A stretch of 64,000 nt of DNA from an uncultured Oscillospiraceae bacterium (GTDB lineage: Bacteria; Bacillota; Clostridia; Oscillospirales; Ruminococcaceae), in contig CAJUHS010000010.1 in the NCBI GenBank assembly GCA_910586535.1, forward strand, positions 1 to 64,000, in the 5' to 3' direction. Below are positions 34,104 to 42,721 of the stretch, one piece after another (within the stretch, counting starts at the first letter, position 1; every line of letters begins with the position of its first letter). The notes under the pieces are model-generated. The model had not been told where the DNA came from. It made no database searches and worked only from the letters and a program-made list of their open reading frames with translations. The translations under genes were made by a program, and so were the position numbers.

Positions 34104-35021
34104 TCAATCCGAAACGTTCTCAAGATAACCTTGTTTATAAAGTCTGTAGCTTCTGAGAATTATATTACATAACTGCACCGTGCATTGTTTATTGAACAGA
34201 CGGTTTATTATATCCTGTGTCCATTTGTTGCTGCCCGAAAAAAGTTTTCCCGAACCCTGTTCTATTTTAAGCATTTCATAATATCTTCCCGCGTTATACA
34301 CACGCTTTTTTTCAAAACGCTTATCGAGATTTATTTTTTGAAAAATGCTTTTAATATTATAAAACGTTTTTAGTGTTACCGGGCGATCTGAAGTATTGCG
34401 GTAAAATGTATTTTGAGTATATGGCAGCTCGTCTTTGTTTTTATACCTCTTATAGCCTGTTCGTTTTTTGTACTCCGAAAAATAAGTTGCAACGGCGGTG
34501 TCGTCAATTTGAACCGTTCTTTTTTCTGCGGGAACATAAACCGTCCTGCCGTCGTCCGAAACGTCGGTCAATTTTATTGACATTGCAGCGTCATTCGGTA
34601 CTCCATACCATTCCAGAAAAAACACAGCCTTTAATCCGTTGAAATCGTTATTCCGAGGGCTTTCAAGGTTTTCACTTTCCAATTCCTGAAGCTTTGTTTC
34701 AATGGCTTGTTTTAACTCTGTCAAGGTATAAAATCCGATATACGTTCCATCGTCATTGCTGATAAGCATTTGCAGGTTGTAATTAAGATCGCTTAATTTA
34801 TCAGCGTCTATATCCGCACGGTGATTATCAAAAAGCCACTTTATATAATTGCAAAGAGCGGTTTTCTGGAACATTGCGGAGATCACTCCGTTGCGATTGA
34901 TATGTTCCATTATATCCTTCGCGGTCATCTCATGAAGATACTCGGGCAACGTTTCATAATAATGCAGATACTTTCCGTAAATTTCCTGCACCGATTCATA
35001 CTCTTCTTGATAAAGAACCAT
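34104..35021 (-). CDS. Tyrosine-recombinase-fold protein without catalytic residues, MrpR-like, 305 aa
   Basis: An all-helical N-terminal half resembles a SAM-like core-binding domain. The C-terminal half begins FFLEWYGVPNDAAMSIKLTDV.DDGRTVYVP, equivalent to the integrase box LxxxTGLRxSELxxLxWxDI, but the essential Arg is replaced (GVP). No convincing HxLR or tyrosine nucleophile follows. This is what is known for the SPbeta master repressor MrpR (YopR), an inactive integrase-fold DNA-binding protein. It is a good candidate for an element B lysogeny regulator. It is also possibly just a degenerate integrase. Confidence 0.6.
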   Translation of the reverse strand: MVLYQEEYESVQEIYGKYLHYYETLPEYLHEMTAKDIMEHINRNGVISAMFQKTALCNYIKWLFDNHRADIDADKLSDLNYNLQMLISNDDGTYIGFYTLTELKQAIETKLQELESENLESPRNNDFNGLKAVFFLEWYGVPNDAAMSIKLTDVSDDGRTVYVPAEKRTVQIDDTAVATYFSEYKKRTGYKRYKNKDELPYTQNTFYRNTSDRPVTLKTFYNIKSIFQKINLDKRFEKKRVYNAGRYYEMLKIEQGSGKLFSGSNKWTQDIINRLFNKQCTVQLCNIILRSYRLYKQGYLENVSD

Positions 35022-35067
35022 ATTATATCACCTTTATAATTTTATTTTACTGATTATTATACTGTTA

Positions 35068-35466
35068 TTATATCATATTATATTGGATTGTCAAGCATTT
35101 ATTTAATTTTTCTATAATATATTTATTGCTGATGTGTCCGCTCTTATCTAAAATACGGGATTTATCTATAGGTCTCGCCTGTTCGCACATGGCTACCGAC
35201 TCGCGTTTTATTCCCGTTACTCCGCTTTCTTCGGGCGAGATAAGAACATGCGTTGGGAGATACGCTTTACTGTCCCTTTTATATTTTGATGATGAAATAG
35301 GTACAATATTCACAATAGGAGAGTGTAAATTATTCTTATCATTGGAAATTATCAGCGCAGGTCGGGTGCCGCCCTGCTCCGATCCGCAGACTTCTCCCAA
35401 GTCTACCCACACAACATCTCCATAGCGGATATTATCCGGTTTGTTTTTAATAAAATTTGTTGTCAT
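35068..35466 (-). CDS. mazF: MazF/PemK-type endoribonuclease toxin, 132 aa
   Basis: The sequence fits MazF: YGDVVWVDLGEVCGSEQGGTRPALIISND, then VNIVPISSSKYKR, the PTHVLISPEESGV strand and ESVAMCEQARPIDK. MazF enzymes cut mRNA or tRNA at short motifs, leaving 2',3'-cyclic phosphate and 5'-OH ends. I see no MazE-like antitoxin gene adjacent; the upstream gap (35467-35628) holds a terminator. An orphan mazF-like gene is therefore possible. AGGAGACAAGC precedes the ATG. Confidence 0.9.
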   Translation of the reverse strand: MTTNFIKNKPDNIRYGDVVWVDLGEVCGSEQGGTRPALIISNDKNNLHSPIVNIVPISSSKYKRDSKAYLPTHVLISPEESGVTGIKRESVAMCEQARPIDKSRILDKSGHISNKYIIEKLNKCLTIQYNMI

Positions 35467-35557
35467 ATGCTTGTCTCCTTTCTTATATTCTACACATTTA
35501 TATAGTTTTTCTTTCTATCTTTTATAATAATACTATATTACAAGAAAAATTAAAATA

Positions 35558-35611
35558 TAGTCTGCGTTAAATTAATATGAAGTTTTTGTAAACCGTTTAA
35601 CGCAGACTATG
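35558..35611. terminator. Bidirectional terminator, 15-bp stem
   Basis: ATAGTCTGCGTTAAA (35558-35572) and TTTAACGCAGACTAT (35597-35611) are perfect arms; TTTTT follows on the plus side and a T-rich run on the minus side. It ends the leftward operon 35629-39183 ahead of mazF. Confidence 0.85.
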
Positions 35612-35628
35612 TTTTTGCTTAAATGATT

Positions 35629-36333
35629 TTAGACGTTAAGAGCAACAAAAACATTGCCTTTGCCGTTATCTATATCCGCCCACTGCACAGTACCTTTTAA
35701 CAAATGCCTGTGCCACTCATAAATGATATAAACAATTCTCCTGTCGTCAATATTACGTCTGTGCATATATGTATCTCTTACGATATCGTCATGAATAAAT
35801 TCCCCTGCTATGTCATTTCCGAAAAGCCTGTTTCTGATTTTTTCTTTTATAATTTCTTTTGCTCTTTCCGCAAATTTGTTTATACGCTTTCCGTATTGTT
35901 TATAATTACTTTTATCAAAATCATTAAGCCACTTCATTGTTGTTCTTATAAAGTCAGTTTTAGGTTCCATCGGTATTTTATTATGGATTATCATAAATGT
36001 CACAGACGGAGCTTTTGCTGACTGATCATATACTATATAATACTCGTCGTTTCCGTTTGGAAGCACGCGTCTCTCGGATTTCTTATCATTACCGCATATC
36101 TTTTCCTTAATACATCCGTAATTAAACGTCAGATCGAAAAGAGTTTTTTCGAGAAGCGTTTTCGGATCAGGACACTCCACTGGACATTCGGGAAGCTTGC
36201 TTATGTCTATCCTAAACATCGTTTCTCCCGACGGAGACACATAGGATTTTTCAAGGTCTGTACACCTTATGTCGATAAGGTCAAGCAGATAAAATTTTAC
36301 CGCTTTGCTTAACAATAAATTAACGTTTGACAT
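35629..36333 (-). CDS. Hypothetical protein next to ParB-fold gene, 234 aa
   Basis: The 234-aa protein is soluble and I do not recognise its family. It has a Cys-rich segment PECPVECPDP near residue 50, a central beta-rich part (RVLPNGNDEYYIVYDQSAKAP) and a C-terminal helical and basic region. It ends the operon that starts with the DUF262 gene at 39183 and includes the ParB-fold protein, so it may be a third component of that cassette. Confidence 0.65.
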   Translation of the reverse strand: MSNVNLLLSKAVKFYLLDLIDIRCTDLEKSYVSPSGETMFRIDISKLPECPVECPDPKTLLEKTLFDLTFNYGCIKEKICGNDKKSERRVLPNGNDEYYIVYDQSAKAPSVTFMIIHNKIPMEPKTDFIRTTMKWLNDFDKSNYKQYGKRINKFAERAKEIIKEKIRNRLFGNDIAGEFIHDDIVRDTYMHRRNIDDRRIVYIIYEWHRHLLKGTVQWADIDNGKGNVFVALNV

Positions 36334-36369
36334 CTATTACACGCTCCTGATATTTTATTTTAAACCGCA

Positions 36370-37248
36370 CTAAACACTGAATTTATACTTTAAGGGCTTT
36401 GCGCCTCTGCCTTTATTATAATAATTCGTTACCATAATACGGGCAATCTTTGTCGCCATATTTGCTTTGGTTGCAAGGTCGCTTTTGGCTTCCGAAATTA
36501 TCTTTGACGGGTCTGCTTTTGATAATTTTTTCACCCACAGATCGTCCCGAACTTCGTCTCCGTACAGCGACAGCACTACCCCCATTGCTAAGATTATGCG
36601 CTGTGAAAATCCTTCGGCGTTGCCGTCCCAAGTATCGTTAAGAAGCTTTACGAGATGCTCCGTCTGCTTTTCGCCGAGTGTATCGTATGTATCTGCCAAT
36701 GCTTTTATTGCAATGATACGCCCGTCCTTTTTGCCCCTGTTGTCGTTTTCAAAGCCCAGCTCTATGCCGTTGCGATTGCAGATGTCCGCCAGAACCACAT
36801 ACTTTTCGTCCTTTGCATAGTACAATCCTTTGACCTTATCTGCATAACTAAGAGATTTACGCTTTTCGTTTATATCTACAAAAAGTTTCGCTTCTTCAGT
36901 CGATGTAAGACCAGTTATTACTTTGCACATTACCTTACATTTATCGCCGAATAATTTTTTGACCGCATACAACCTATTCTGACCGTCGATAACATAATAT
37001 GCTCCTCCGCGGTGCGATACTATAAGCGGTTCAAACAGCAGTTCGTTAAAATCCTTGGCAATATCCTCCGCGTGACGCTTTTTCATCAATCTTTGAGAAG
37101 TCAAGGTTACTTTCAATTCTGATACCGATATCGACTCGATAGGATAATCCGACCCAACAATATGGTTAGACTTGTTCTTTTCGGCACGGGTCTGTTTCAA
37201 ATATTCTCTCACCGTTTGATTTTTGTTTACGCTTGCATTTGTTTCCAT
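36370..37248 (-). CDS. ParB/Srx-fold nuclease-like protein, 292 aa
   Basis: After a Lys/Arg-rich N-terminus, residues ~40-130 carry the ParB/sulfiredoxin pattern: SVSELKVTLTSQRLMKKRHAEDIA, FEPLIVSHRGGAYYVIDGQNRLYAVKKLFG (D/NGQ-x-R nucleotide-binding box) and CKVITGLTSTEEAKLFVDIN. The C-terminal half is helical and probably binds DNA or a partner. It is a ParB-type domain with CTP/ATP-site features but is not next to a ParA. It pairs with a DUF262 protein upstream (same superfamily). Confidence 0.8.
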   Translation of the reverse strand: METNASVNKNQTVREYLKQTRAEKNKSNHIVGSDYPIESISVSELKVTLTSQRLMKKRHAEDIAKDFNELLFEPLIVSHRGGAYYVIDGQNRLYAVKKLFGDKCKVMCKVITGLTSTEEAKLFVDINEKRKSLSYADKVKGLYYAKDEKYVVLADICNRNGIELGFENDNRGKKDGRIIAIKALADTYDTLGEKQTEHLVKLLNDTWDGNAEGFSQRIILAMGVVLSLYGDEVRDDLWVKKLSKADPSKIISEAKSDLATKANMATKIARIMVTNYYNKGRGAKPLKYKFSV

Positions 37249-37280
37249 AAATAAAAGCCTCCTATGTTTTATTGTTATTT

Positions 37281-37985
37281 TTACGTCAGCAGTGACGTTA
37301 TAACCACATTGATTTTATTTAAGCGGTCACAACATTTTGTTATAACCGCTTTGGAATCATCGTCGTTTTCGTCAAAAGTATGCAAATACTTGTCCGAAAG
37401 AATTTTTTCTACAACATTTTCTAAAGAATCCACAGCAAAACCAAATATATCCGCCGTGTCTGACAAATGCATTTCCTTAATTGCCGAAACGTCTTTCATT
37501 TCGGCATATATTTCTTCAAAAGAAAGCTGTCCTTTATCGGGAGATTCGTATGCTTTGTCGCGCAGTTCCTTTGGAGTTATTTTGCCGTCCAGCAGAGCTT
37601 TTTTATCTTTGTCCGTACAATACCGAAGCTTACAGGCGGTTTTACATATTTGCGATACGGAAGCCTTGCACAGAAGCATTTTTTCTATACAGGCGTTGTT
37701 AAGCTTGTCGTTCTGCTTGTACACATTTATAAAAGTGTTAATATCCTGTATGGAGTGGGAAGGCAGTTCTAATCTGCAAGCTGTCGCCCTGTAGGACTTC
37801 CGTTTCTCGGTATTCTTCTTCGCTTTCAAGTCTATCTCCGCCTGAACGTCCGCTATCTTCACTATCTCCATACAGATCGGTATCGTCAATGTCCCATTCT
37901 TCGTCATTTTCTGCCTCAATGTTTCTATCCTCGTACTCAGTTTCTCCTGAGAACTTTTCGTCTGCTGTTTCGTTTTGGTCGGCAT
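37281..37985 (-). CDS. Helical, basic hypothetical protein, 234 aa
   Basis: The protein is Lys/Glu-rich, almost all helical, with a cysteine cluster (CIEKMLLCKASVSQICKTACKLRYC) in the middle that looks like a helix-turn-helix-like or zinc-free DNA-binding region. No family recognised. The second ATG (37985) has AGAGGTG seven bases upstream. Its first ~80 codons overlap the 3' end of the DUF262 gene in another frame (37738-37985), an unusually long overlap. It lies between DUF262 and ParB-fold genes. Confidence 0.65.
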   Translation of the reverse strand: MPTKTKQQTKSSQEKLSTRIETLRQKMTKNGTLTIPICMEIVKIADVQAEIDLKAKKNTEKRKSYRATACRLELPSHSIQDINTFINVYKQNDKLNNACIEKMLLCKASVSQICKTACKLRYCTDKDKKALLDGKITPKELRDKAYESPDKGQLSFEEIYAEMKDVSAIKEMHLSDTADIFGFAVDSLENVVEKILSDKYLHTFDENDDDSKAVITKCCDRLNKINVVITSLLT

Positions 37986-39183
37986 TATCATTCACCTCTG
38001 TATCATTTATATTATCTGTAAGGGGAGCATCGAGAAAATCATCGAGAAAATCGCTGATCGCTGTTTCTCTCTCGTCGATACTTTCAGCGGAATACTGTGT
38101 TCCTCCACTTCCGGTCTGCTTATCATTTTTATCTTCGTCTTTTTTGGGCGCTCTGTAGGCAAAAAATTTCTTAGCCTCTTTGCTTTTAAGAAATGCTCCG
38201 ACAAATTCAGTAAATGTTTTGTTGAGGATATTTTTCTTATTGGTGAAGTTCTTAAAGGCTGAAATAAAGTGAGGTATACTGCAAGCGTCCAATGCATTCA
38301 GATATTCGTCTGGCATACTCTGTTTTACCTCCGTGAACTGTTCTATCAAAGCCTTTGTTTTGATTATAAAATCGTCGCTTACATTGTCGTCAAATTCTTC
38401 GATAAAGTCATTCATAGCTTTTGTGCTGAATCCGCTGTTTGTATTATAGGAAAGAAGCATGAAGATACGTATAACGCACCCTAAAATACTGTCGTTTTTG
38501 GCGTTAAGCTTAGGAATATCTTCCCACAGAGGACTTTCACACACAGGCTGGATTTTACGCATATTTTTAGAACCGAGAGCAAAACGCATTTTCTGATAGG
38601 GAGTCGGGGCTTTACCGTTGTTTACGCAGAACATTATTTCGTCAAGCTCGTCATATGTAAAATTCTCATAGGAATAGCAGGTTATTGTATAATCCAAAAT
38701 TTTTTCCTGTAAAACCTTAGGTAGATTCTTGAACTTTTTACCCGCGATAGAGAACGAGGTTTCTATTATATCGCCTGTTTCCTCGTCTGTAAGTACACAG
38801 GCTACAGGCGGCGTTTTCTTACCAATCGAGTATTTGTTTTCAATAAAATTTACGATAGCGGTAGTACGCTGTAACCCGTCAATAAGAGATTTTACAGTAT
38901 AATCCACATCTTCACCGCGTCCTGTGGCAGTTATAAACGAGCCTATAGGTCTGTTCATCAGTATCGCATAAATCAGCATGGAGTTCTGCTTACTGCTCCA
39001 TTGTCCTTCCATACGCTGGACATACTTATCGGGCGTTATTACTCCCTCAAGATATTTGCGGTGAAGGGCTTCTATGGTAAGAGCTATAGGAACGATCCTT
39101 GAAACTCTCTCAACGGTATTGACAAACGAATATGTACGACCATTGAGCACCACCTTATTATTGTCTTTTCTTGTCTTTGCCAT
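37738..39183 (-). CDS. DUF262 (GmrS/ParB-like) protein with acidic tail, 481 aa
   Basis: The N-terminal ~330 residues are a DUF262 domain: SKQNSMLIYAILMNRPIGSF, SLIDGLQRTTAIVNFI (DGxQRxTT nucleotide box) and CVNNGKAPTPYQKMRFAL. DUF262 forms the NTPase half of GmrSD/BrxU-type modification-dependent restriction systems; the HNH DUF1524 half is absent. The last ~100 residues are very acidic and low in complexity, and overlap the next gene. Start: ATG 39183 with AAGGAGG upstream. It heads an operon with the 234-aa protein, ParB-fold protein and 35629 gene. Confidence 0.85.
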   Translation of the reverse strand: MAKTRKDNNKVVLNGRTYSFVNTVERVSRIVPIALTIEALHRKYLEGVITPDKYVQRMEGQWSSKQNSMLIYAILMNRPIGSFITATGRGEDVDYTVKSLIDGLQRTTAIVNFIENKYSIGKKTPPVACVLTDEETGDIIETSFSIAGKKFKNLPKVLQEKILDYTITCYSYENFTYDELDEIMFCVNNGKAPTPYQKMRFALGSKNMRKIQPVCESPLWEDIPKLNAKNDSILGCVIRIFMLLSYNTNSGFSTKAMNDFIEEFDDNVSDDFIIKTKALIEQFTEVKQSMPDEYLNALDACSIPHFISAFKNFTNKKNILNKTFTEFVGAFLKSKEAKKFFAYRAPKKDEDKNDKQTGSGGTQYSAESIDERETAISDFLDDFLDAPLTDNINDTEVNDNADQNETADEKFSGETEYEDRNIEAENDEEWDIDDTDLYGDSEDSGRSGGDRLESEEEYRETEVLQGDSLQIRTAFPLHTGY

Positions 39184-39450
39184 AGCAATATCCTCCTTAA
39201 AAATTTTTTTTGCGAAATATTCGTAAAAATACTCCAAAAAATCAAAAGCCGTATAACTTACAAATAGATTTTTGCGAAAAATAGCTAAACTCTTGACTTT
39301 TTGAAATATTTTTGTTATAATTTTGGTGTATTAAAATATTCGGTAAACTTAGTATGCTATAATTATAAGTCATTTAAATATTACTTGTCAATATGTTTGG
39401 TAATATTTTTATGACTTCTATGTTTTACACAATAATAACGAGGTGTTTTT
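39184..39450. promoter_or_regulatory. Divergent promoter/operator region of the LexA-like repressor
   Basis: TTGACT (39293-39298) and TATAAT (39316-39321) with 17 bp between them point to the repressor gene. Near 39207-39230 there is a near-perfect palindrome TTTGCGAAATATTCGTAAA; a related TTTTTGCGAAAAA lies near 39268-39281. These are probable binding sites for the repressor at 39451, controlling both itself and the leftward DUF262 operon. Confidence 0.6.
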
Positions 39451-40170
39451 GTGCTTTTTTATGATCATTTAAAAAATATATGCGATTTAAAAGGATTCAA
39501 AATTACTCCAACAGTAATGCATTGCGGCGGAACTAAGGGAATGATAAGCGGCTGGAAAAAAGGTACTTCACCTAATAGTGATATGATCATAAAGCTTTCG
39601 GAATATCTCAATGTAACTATTGACTATTTATTGACTGGAAAAACCAATGAACTTACTTCAGAGCAATATGAATTATTAAATAACTTTAATGCTCTTTCTT
39701 CCGAAAATAAAATTTTTGCCTCTAACTTTATTAAAACAGTATTGGAAATGCAAACCTCCAATACTATAAATATAAATTCCAGCAATGACACGCAAAGCAA
39801 CATGATAAGTATGCAGCACAGCATATATAAAGTTTCTGCGGGTATAGGCTATAACTTAGACGATGGTGATCAGTGGGATACTATTGATGTTCCGAATACT
39901 TCTGAAGCAAACAAGGCGGATTTTGCTCTTACTATTTCAGGAAACAGCATGGAGCCTATATTCCATAACGGAGACATTGTTCTTGTAAAAAAACAACCCT
40001 CCGTTGAACAAGGACAGGTTGGCATATTTATTATTGAGAACTCTGGTTATATAAAAAAATACGGCGGGGACAGACTTATTTCTCTCAATGAAGAATTTGA
40101 CGATATTATGTTTTCAGACTATGATCCCGATGATATTCGGTGCGTTGGGCTTGTTATCGGTCGAGTTTAA
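39451..40170 (+). CDS. LexA/CI-like repressor with S24 peptidase domain, 239 aa
   Basis: The N-terminal ~65 residues are an XRE helix-turn-helix (TKGMISGWKKGTSPNSDMI then VTIDYLLTG). The C-terminal half is an S24 autoprotease: VSAGIGYNL (Ala-Gly cleavage site), ISGNSMEPIFHNGDIVLV (catalytic Ser) and SGYIKKYGG (catalytic Lys). Such repressors are cut during the SOS response. It is the only clear rightward gene in the leftward arm, has its own promoter and terminator, and is a good candidate for the SOS-responsive switch of element B. The start uses GTG with AACGAGGTG upstream. Confidence 0.93.
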   Translation: MLFYDHLKNICDLKGFKITPTVMHCGGTKGMISGWKKGTSPNSDMIIKLSEYLNVTIDYLLTGKTNELTSEQYELLNNFNALSSENKIFASNFIKTVLEMQTSNTININSSNDTQSNMISMQHSIYKVSAGIGYNLDDGDQWDTIDVPNTSEANKADFALTISGNSMEPIFHNGDIVLVKKQPSVEQGQVGIFIIENSGYIKKYGGDRLISLNEEFDDIMFSDYDPDDIRCVGLVIGRV

Positions 40171-40190
40171 ATTTCTGACTGTATAAATAA

Positions 40191-40222
40191 AAAATCCACA
40201 CTTAATTGGGTGTGGATTTTTT
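40191..40222 (+). terminator. Rho-independent terminator after the LexA-like gene
   Basis: AAAATCCACAC (40191-40201) pairs with GTGTGGATTTT (40210-40220), and T-rich sequence follows. It lies 20 bp after the stop codon at 40170. Confidence 0.85.
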
Positions 40223-40309
40223 ATGAATGATTCTCTTTCAACTACGTTTCCATTTGTTATAGTTGTGCTGATCCTTAACGTTATATCCCAAACACAGCAC
40301 CCTCATTTA

Positions 40310-40993
40310 TCAATAACCGTTAGCCTCTGCGCCGTATACCGCTTGAGAATGGGTATAACCCTCAAATTCTAACTGTTCAATAAGTTCTTGACGTGAGAAT
40401 GGCATAAGGGCAAGATAATTTGCTGCCTGTTTCTCAGCTTGCTTATTCCAGTCTGCTCCGCAGTTATCTGCACCGTACACCGCTTCAGAATGGCTATAGC
40501 CCTCAAACTCTAATTGCTCGACTAATCCGCTGTATGAAAACGGCATAATATCAATATAATTTTTTGCCATTGATAATGCGTTTTTCTCGCCCATTGACGC
40601 GGAGCCATATGAATCGGACGATGATTTTGTAGAATCAAGCAGCATATTAATAAGTTCTTCCAGTTCGTCATAATGCTCTTTACAGTAATATTCTGTCTGT
40701 CCGCTTATGCCAGTTATTGATTTATCAGCTTCTTTGTAACAGCCTTCGGCAATACAACAATTTTTTTGTGATTGTGTTGTCTGCACTTTTGCAGTGGTAG
40801 TAGTTATCTCGGTTTTAACTTCGGCTATGTTCTGTTCGGTTGTTTCGCTTATTGTTTCCGAAACATCTGTCAGTGCTTCGCTTTCTTGCGTTTGTTCTGT
40901 ATTTTCAGCAGTTTGATTATCTGAATCAGTACAAGAACAAAACAATATAGCAGATATTAACACAATCATGACTGATTTAATTATTATTTTCAC
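40310..40993 (-). CDS. Ltp-type lipoprotein, candidate superinfection exclusion protein, 227 aa
   Basis: A signal peptide with lipobox (ILFCSCTD) is followed by a Thr/Glu-rich stalk (~25-75), a Cys-containing segment and two copies of the Ltp helix-turn-helix repeat. Repeat 1 begins ALSMAKNYIDIMPFSYSGLV and repeat 2 ANYLALMPFSRQELIEQLEF. Both end in the pattern GYSHSEAVYG / GYTHSQAVYG. In phage TP-J34, Ltp sits on the cell surface and blocks entry of DNA of other phages. It is expected to be expressed from the prophage. Unlike the TP-J34 protein the stalk is long. Confidence 0.88.
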   Translation of the reverse strand: MKIIIKSVMIVLISAILFCSCTDSDNQTAENTEQTQESEALTDVSETISETTEQNIAEVKTEITTTTAKVQTTQSQKNCCIAEGCYKEADKSITGISGQTEYYCKEHYDELEELINMLLDSTKSSSDSYGSASMGEKNALSMAKNYIDIMPFSYSGLVEQLEFEGYSHSEAVYGADNCGADWNKQAEKQAANYLALMPFSRQELIEQLEFEGYTHSQAVYGAEANGY

Positions 40994-41023
40994 ACAAATC
41001 TCTCCCGCGTTGTTTTAATTTTG

Positions 41024-41056
41024 GCATTCCCGCCATTAAAGACGGGAATGCTTTTT
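41024..41056. other. Stem-loop between two leftward surface-protein genes
   Basis: GCATTCCCG (41024-41032) pairs with CGGGAATGC (41043-41051), with T5 on the plus side only. It lies 24 bp past the end of the leftward gene 41080-41952, so it probably ends or stabilises that mRNA, but on that strand it lacks a T-run. Confidence 0.5.
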
Positions 41057-41079
41057 ATGCAAAATCAAACACACACTCC

Positions 41080-41952
41080 TTATTCGTTAAACAAAGCCTC
41101 AAGCTCTTTGATCTGTTTTTCGGTTTCCCTGAGAATCTTATTAGCGTCTTTTTTATATTTTTTAACTTCGTCAATTTCTTTTACGCAATCATCAAGCTTT
41201 TCCTGATAAGCATCTATATACTTTTGATAGTTAGTCGCACTTGATTCGGATTTATAAGAAACTGATCCGTCACTACCGTAAGTCATTCTTGTTCTGCCTC
41301 CGGACGAGACTTTGTCTTGCTTTAACTGATAATCCAACACAGTCCTTCTGAGTTCGGTTCTGCTGTCTTCAAGTTCTTTCAAAACATTGTCGCACTTTTT
41401 TATGTAGTCGTCAATCTCTTTTTTGTAATCTTTGAGGTCTCTGAGCTCGCTGCGCTTTTCATCTGTATTGTCCACTATAGAATATATTTCACCGTCTGAA
41501 CCTATATACAATGTTGAAAGCTTATACTCCACATTTTTGCCTGTAACCAGTCTACCATTTTCATCAAAGTAATATTGACCCTTATTTCCGTATTCATCGG
41601 TTATTGTTACAATGCCCTTTTGTATTTTACCCTTTATGCAGTAATATGTTCCTTTTGTAAATTCTATCCAACCATCAGCCTTTTTCTTAAATTTACCGTC
41701 TTTGCCAAAGGTATAGATGTTCTTGTTATTGATAATTTTTGTTCCTGTCTGCATTATTCCGTTTTTGTCGAAATAATAATATGTGCCTTCAATTTTCTTG
41801 AGTCCTGTTGCTTTTTCGCCGGATTCGTCCGTGTAGACCGTATTGCCGTTTTTGTCCTTAGAAAAATCCGCCGACACAGAAATTGCAGTGGCTGAAATTG
41901 CAAGACACGCTGTCATTACCAATGCTGCGATAGTTTTTACCGATTTTTTCAT
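41080..41952 (-). CDS. Secreted protein with glucan/choline-binding-type repeats and coiled coil, 290 aa
   Basis: A clear signal peptide (residues 1-28, cleavage after VSA) is followed by about five cell-wall-binding-type repeats (~30-155: KIEGTYYYFDKNGIMQTG, YGNKGQYYFDENGRLVTG and variants) and a long C-terminal coiled coil (~165-290). The repeats resemble choline-binding/glucan-binding modules that attach to cell-wall polysaccharide. It may be a surface protein that modifies the host envelope. It is transcribed with the Ltp-type gene. Confidence 0.8.
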   Translation of the reverse strand: MKKSVKTIAALVMTACLAISATAISVSADFSKDKNGNTVYTDESGEKATGLKKIEGTYYYFDKNGIMQTGTKIINNKNIYTFGKDGKFKKKADGWIEFTKGTYYCIKGKIQKGIVTITDEYGNKGQYYFDENGRLVTGKNVEYKLSTLYIGSDGEIYSIVDNTDEKRSELRDLKDYKKEIDDYIKKCDNVLKELEDSRTELRRTVLDYQLKQDKVSSGGRTRMTYGSDGSVSYKSESSATNYQKYIDAYQEKLDDCVKEIDEVKKYKKDANKILRETEKQIKELEALFNE

Positions 41953-42028
41953 AAAAAATCTCTCCTTAGTTAATTTTTTATATTGTACTATAAATTATTA
42001 CACAATTATATATAACGTGAACAAAATA

Positions 42029-42721
42029 TCAACCAAGCATTTTCTTCAAAAGCTCATCGGGCAGACAATCACTGCACGGGTCGTAATAACCGCTTTCAAA
42101 TTCTTCATTTGTCATACGACTTTTACTCTCCTTGTTATCTATATAGCGACAGTCCTTGGTATGATATTTTGTTCCGGTTGCTGTAATATAGTAATCTCCG
42201 TAGTACTTGTTATCTCTATATCTGTTTATCGCGAATGCAGTCAATATAGAAAACATTGCCAGCAAAGCCATGCAAAAAAATATTTTTAATCTGTTCCTTT
42301 TAATAAAATCTTTTAAAGTATCAGCGACGGTGGGAATAAGAATATAATGAGCAAATTCATTAGCTTCAAACTCGTCCGTAACATCTTTGCCGATAATCGA
42401 AGCTTTCCCGAAATGCTCACAGAAAATATGCCCCGTTTCATGAGTGAGGACGATTCTTTTTTCGTCCTCCGACAGATTTTCGTCTATAAAAACAATTCTG
42501 TAATTGCTGTCCGCATATGTAAAGCCTCTGGAACTATCTGCATAATTCTTCAGCTTTAGTTCGCTGATAAGCGTATCGGATTCGGAACTGCTGCCAAATT
42601 CGACTGTAGTATACCCCTTTTCTTCAAGTATATCTTTAAATCTCTCGGATGAATACTCGGATGTTCCGTATATCCCGAGAAACTCTTTAGCTTTTACTTT
42701 ACCCTTGTTAGTTTTTCTCAT
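42029..42721 (-). CDS. ImmA/IrrE-type peptidase with TM and Cys/His C-terminal domain, 230 aa
   Basis: The protease domain has VLTHETGHIFCEHF (HExxH) and the third ligand in DEFEANEFAHYIL. Unlike simple ImmA, a single membrane segment follows (about residues 150-165) and then a short domain TGTKYHTKDCRYI...GYYDPCSDCLP that could bind zinc or be extracytoplasmic. This could let the protease respond to a surface or redox signal. It overlaps the XRE repressor gene (42708) by 14 bp, so the pair looks like ImmR/ImmA of ICEBs1. Confidence 0.88.
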   Translation of the reverse strand: MRKTNKGKVKAKEFLGIYGTSEYSSERFKDILEEKGYTTVEFGSSSESDTLISELKLKNYADSSRGFTYADSNYRIVFIDENLSEDEKRIVLTHETGHIFCEHFGKASIIGKDVTDEFEANEFAHYILIPTVADTLKDFIKRNRLKIFFCMALLAMFSILTAFAINRYRDNKYYGDYYITATGTKYHTKDCRYIDNKESKSRMTNEEFESGYYDPCSDCLPDELLKKMLG

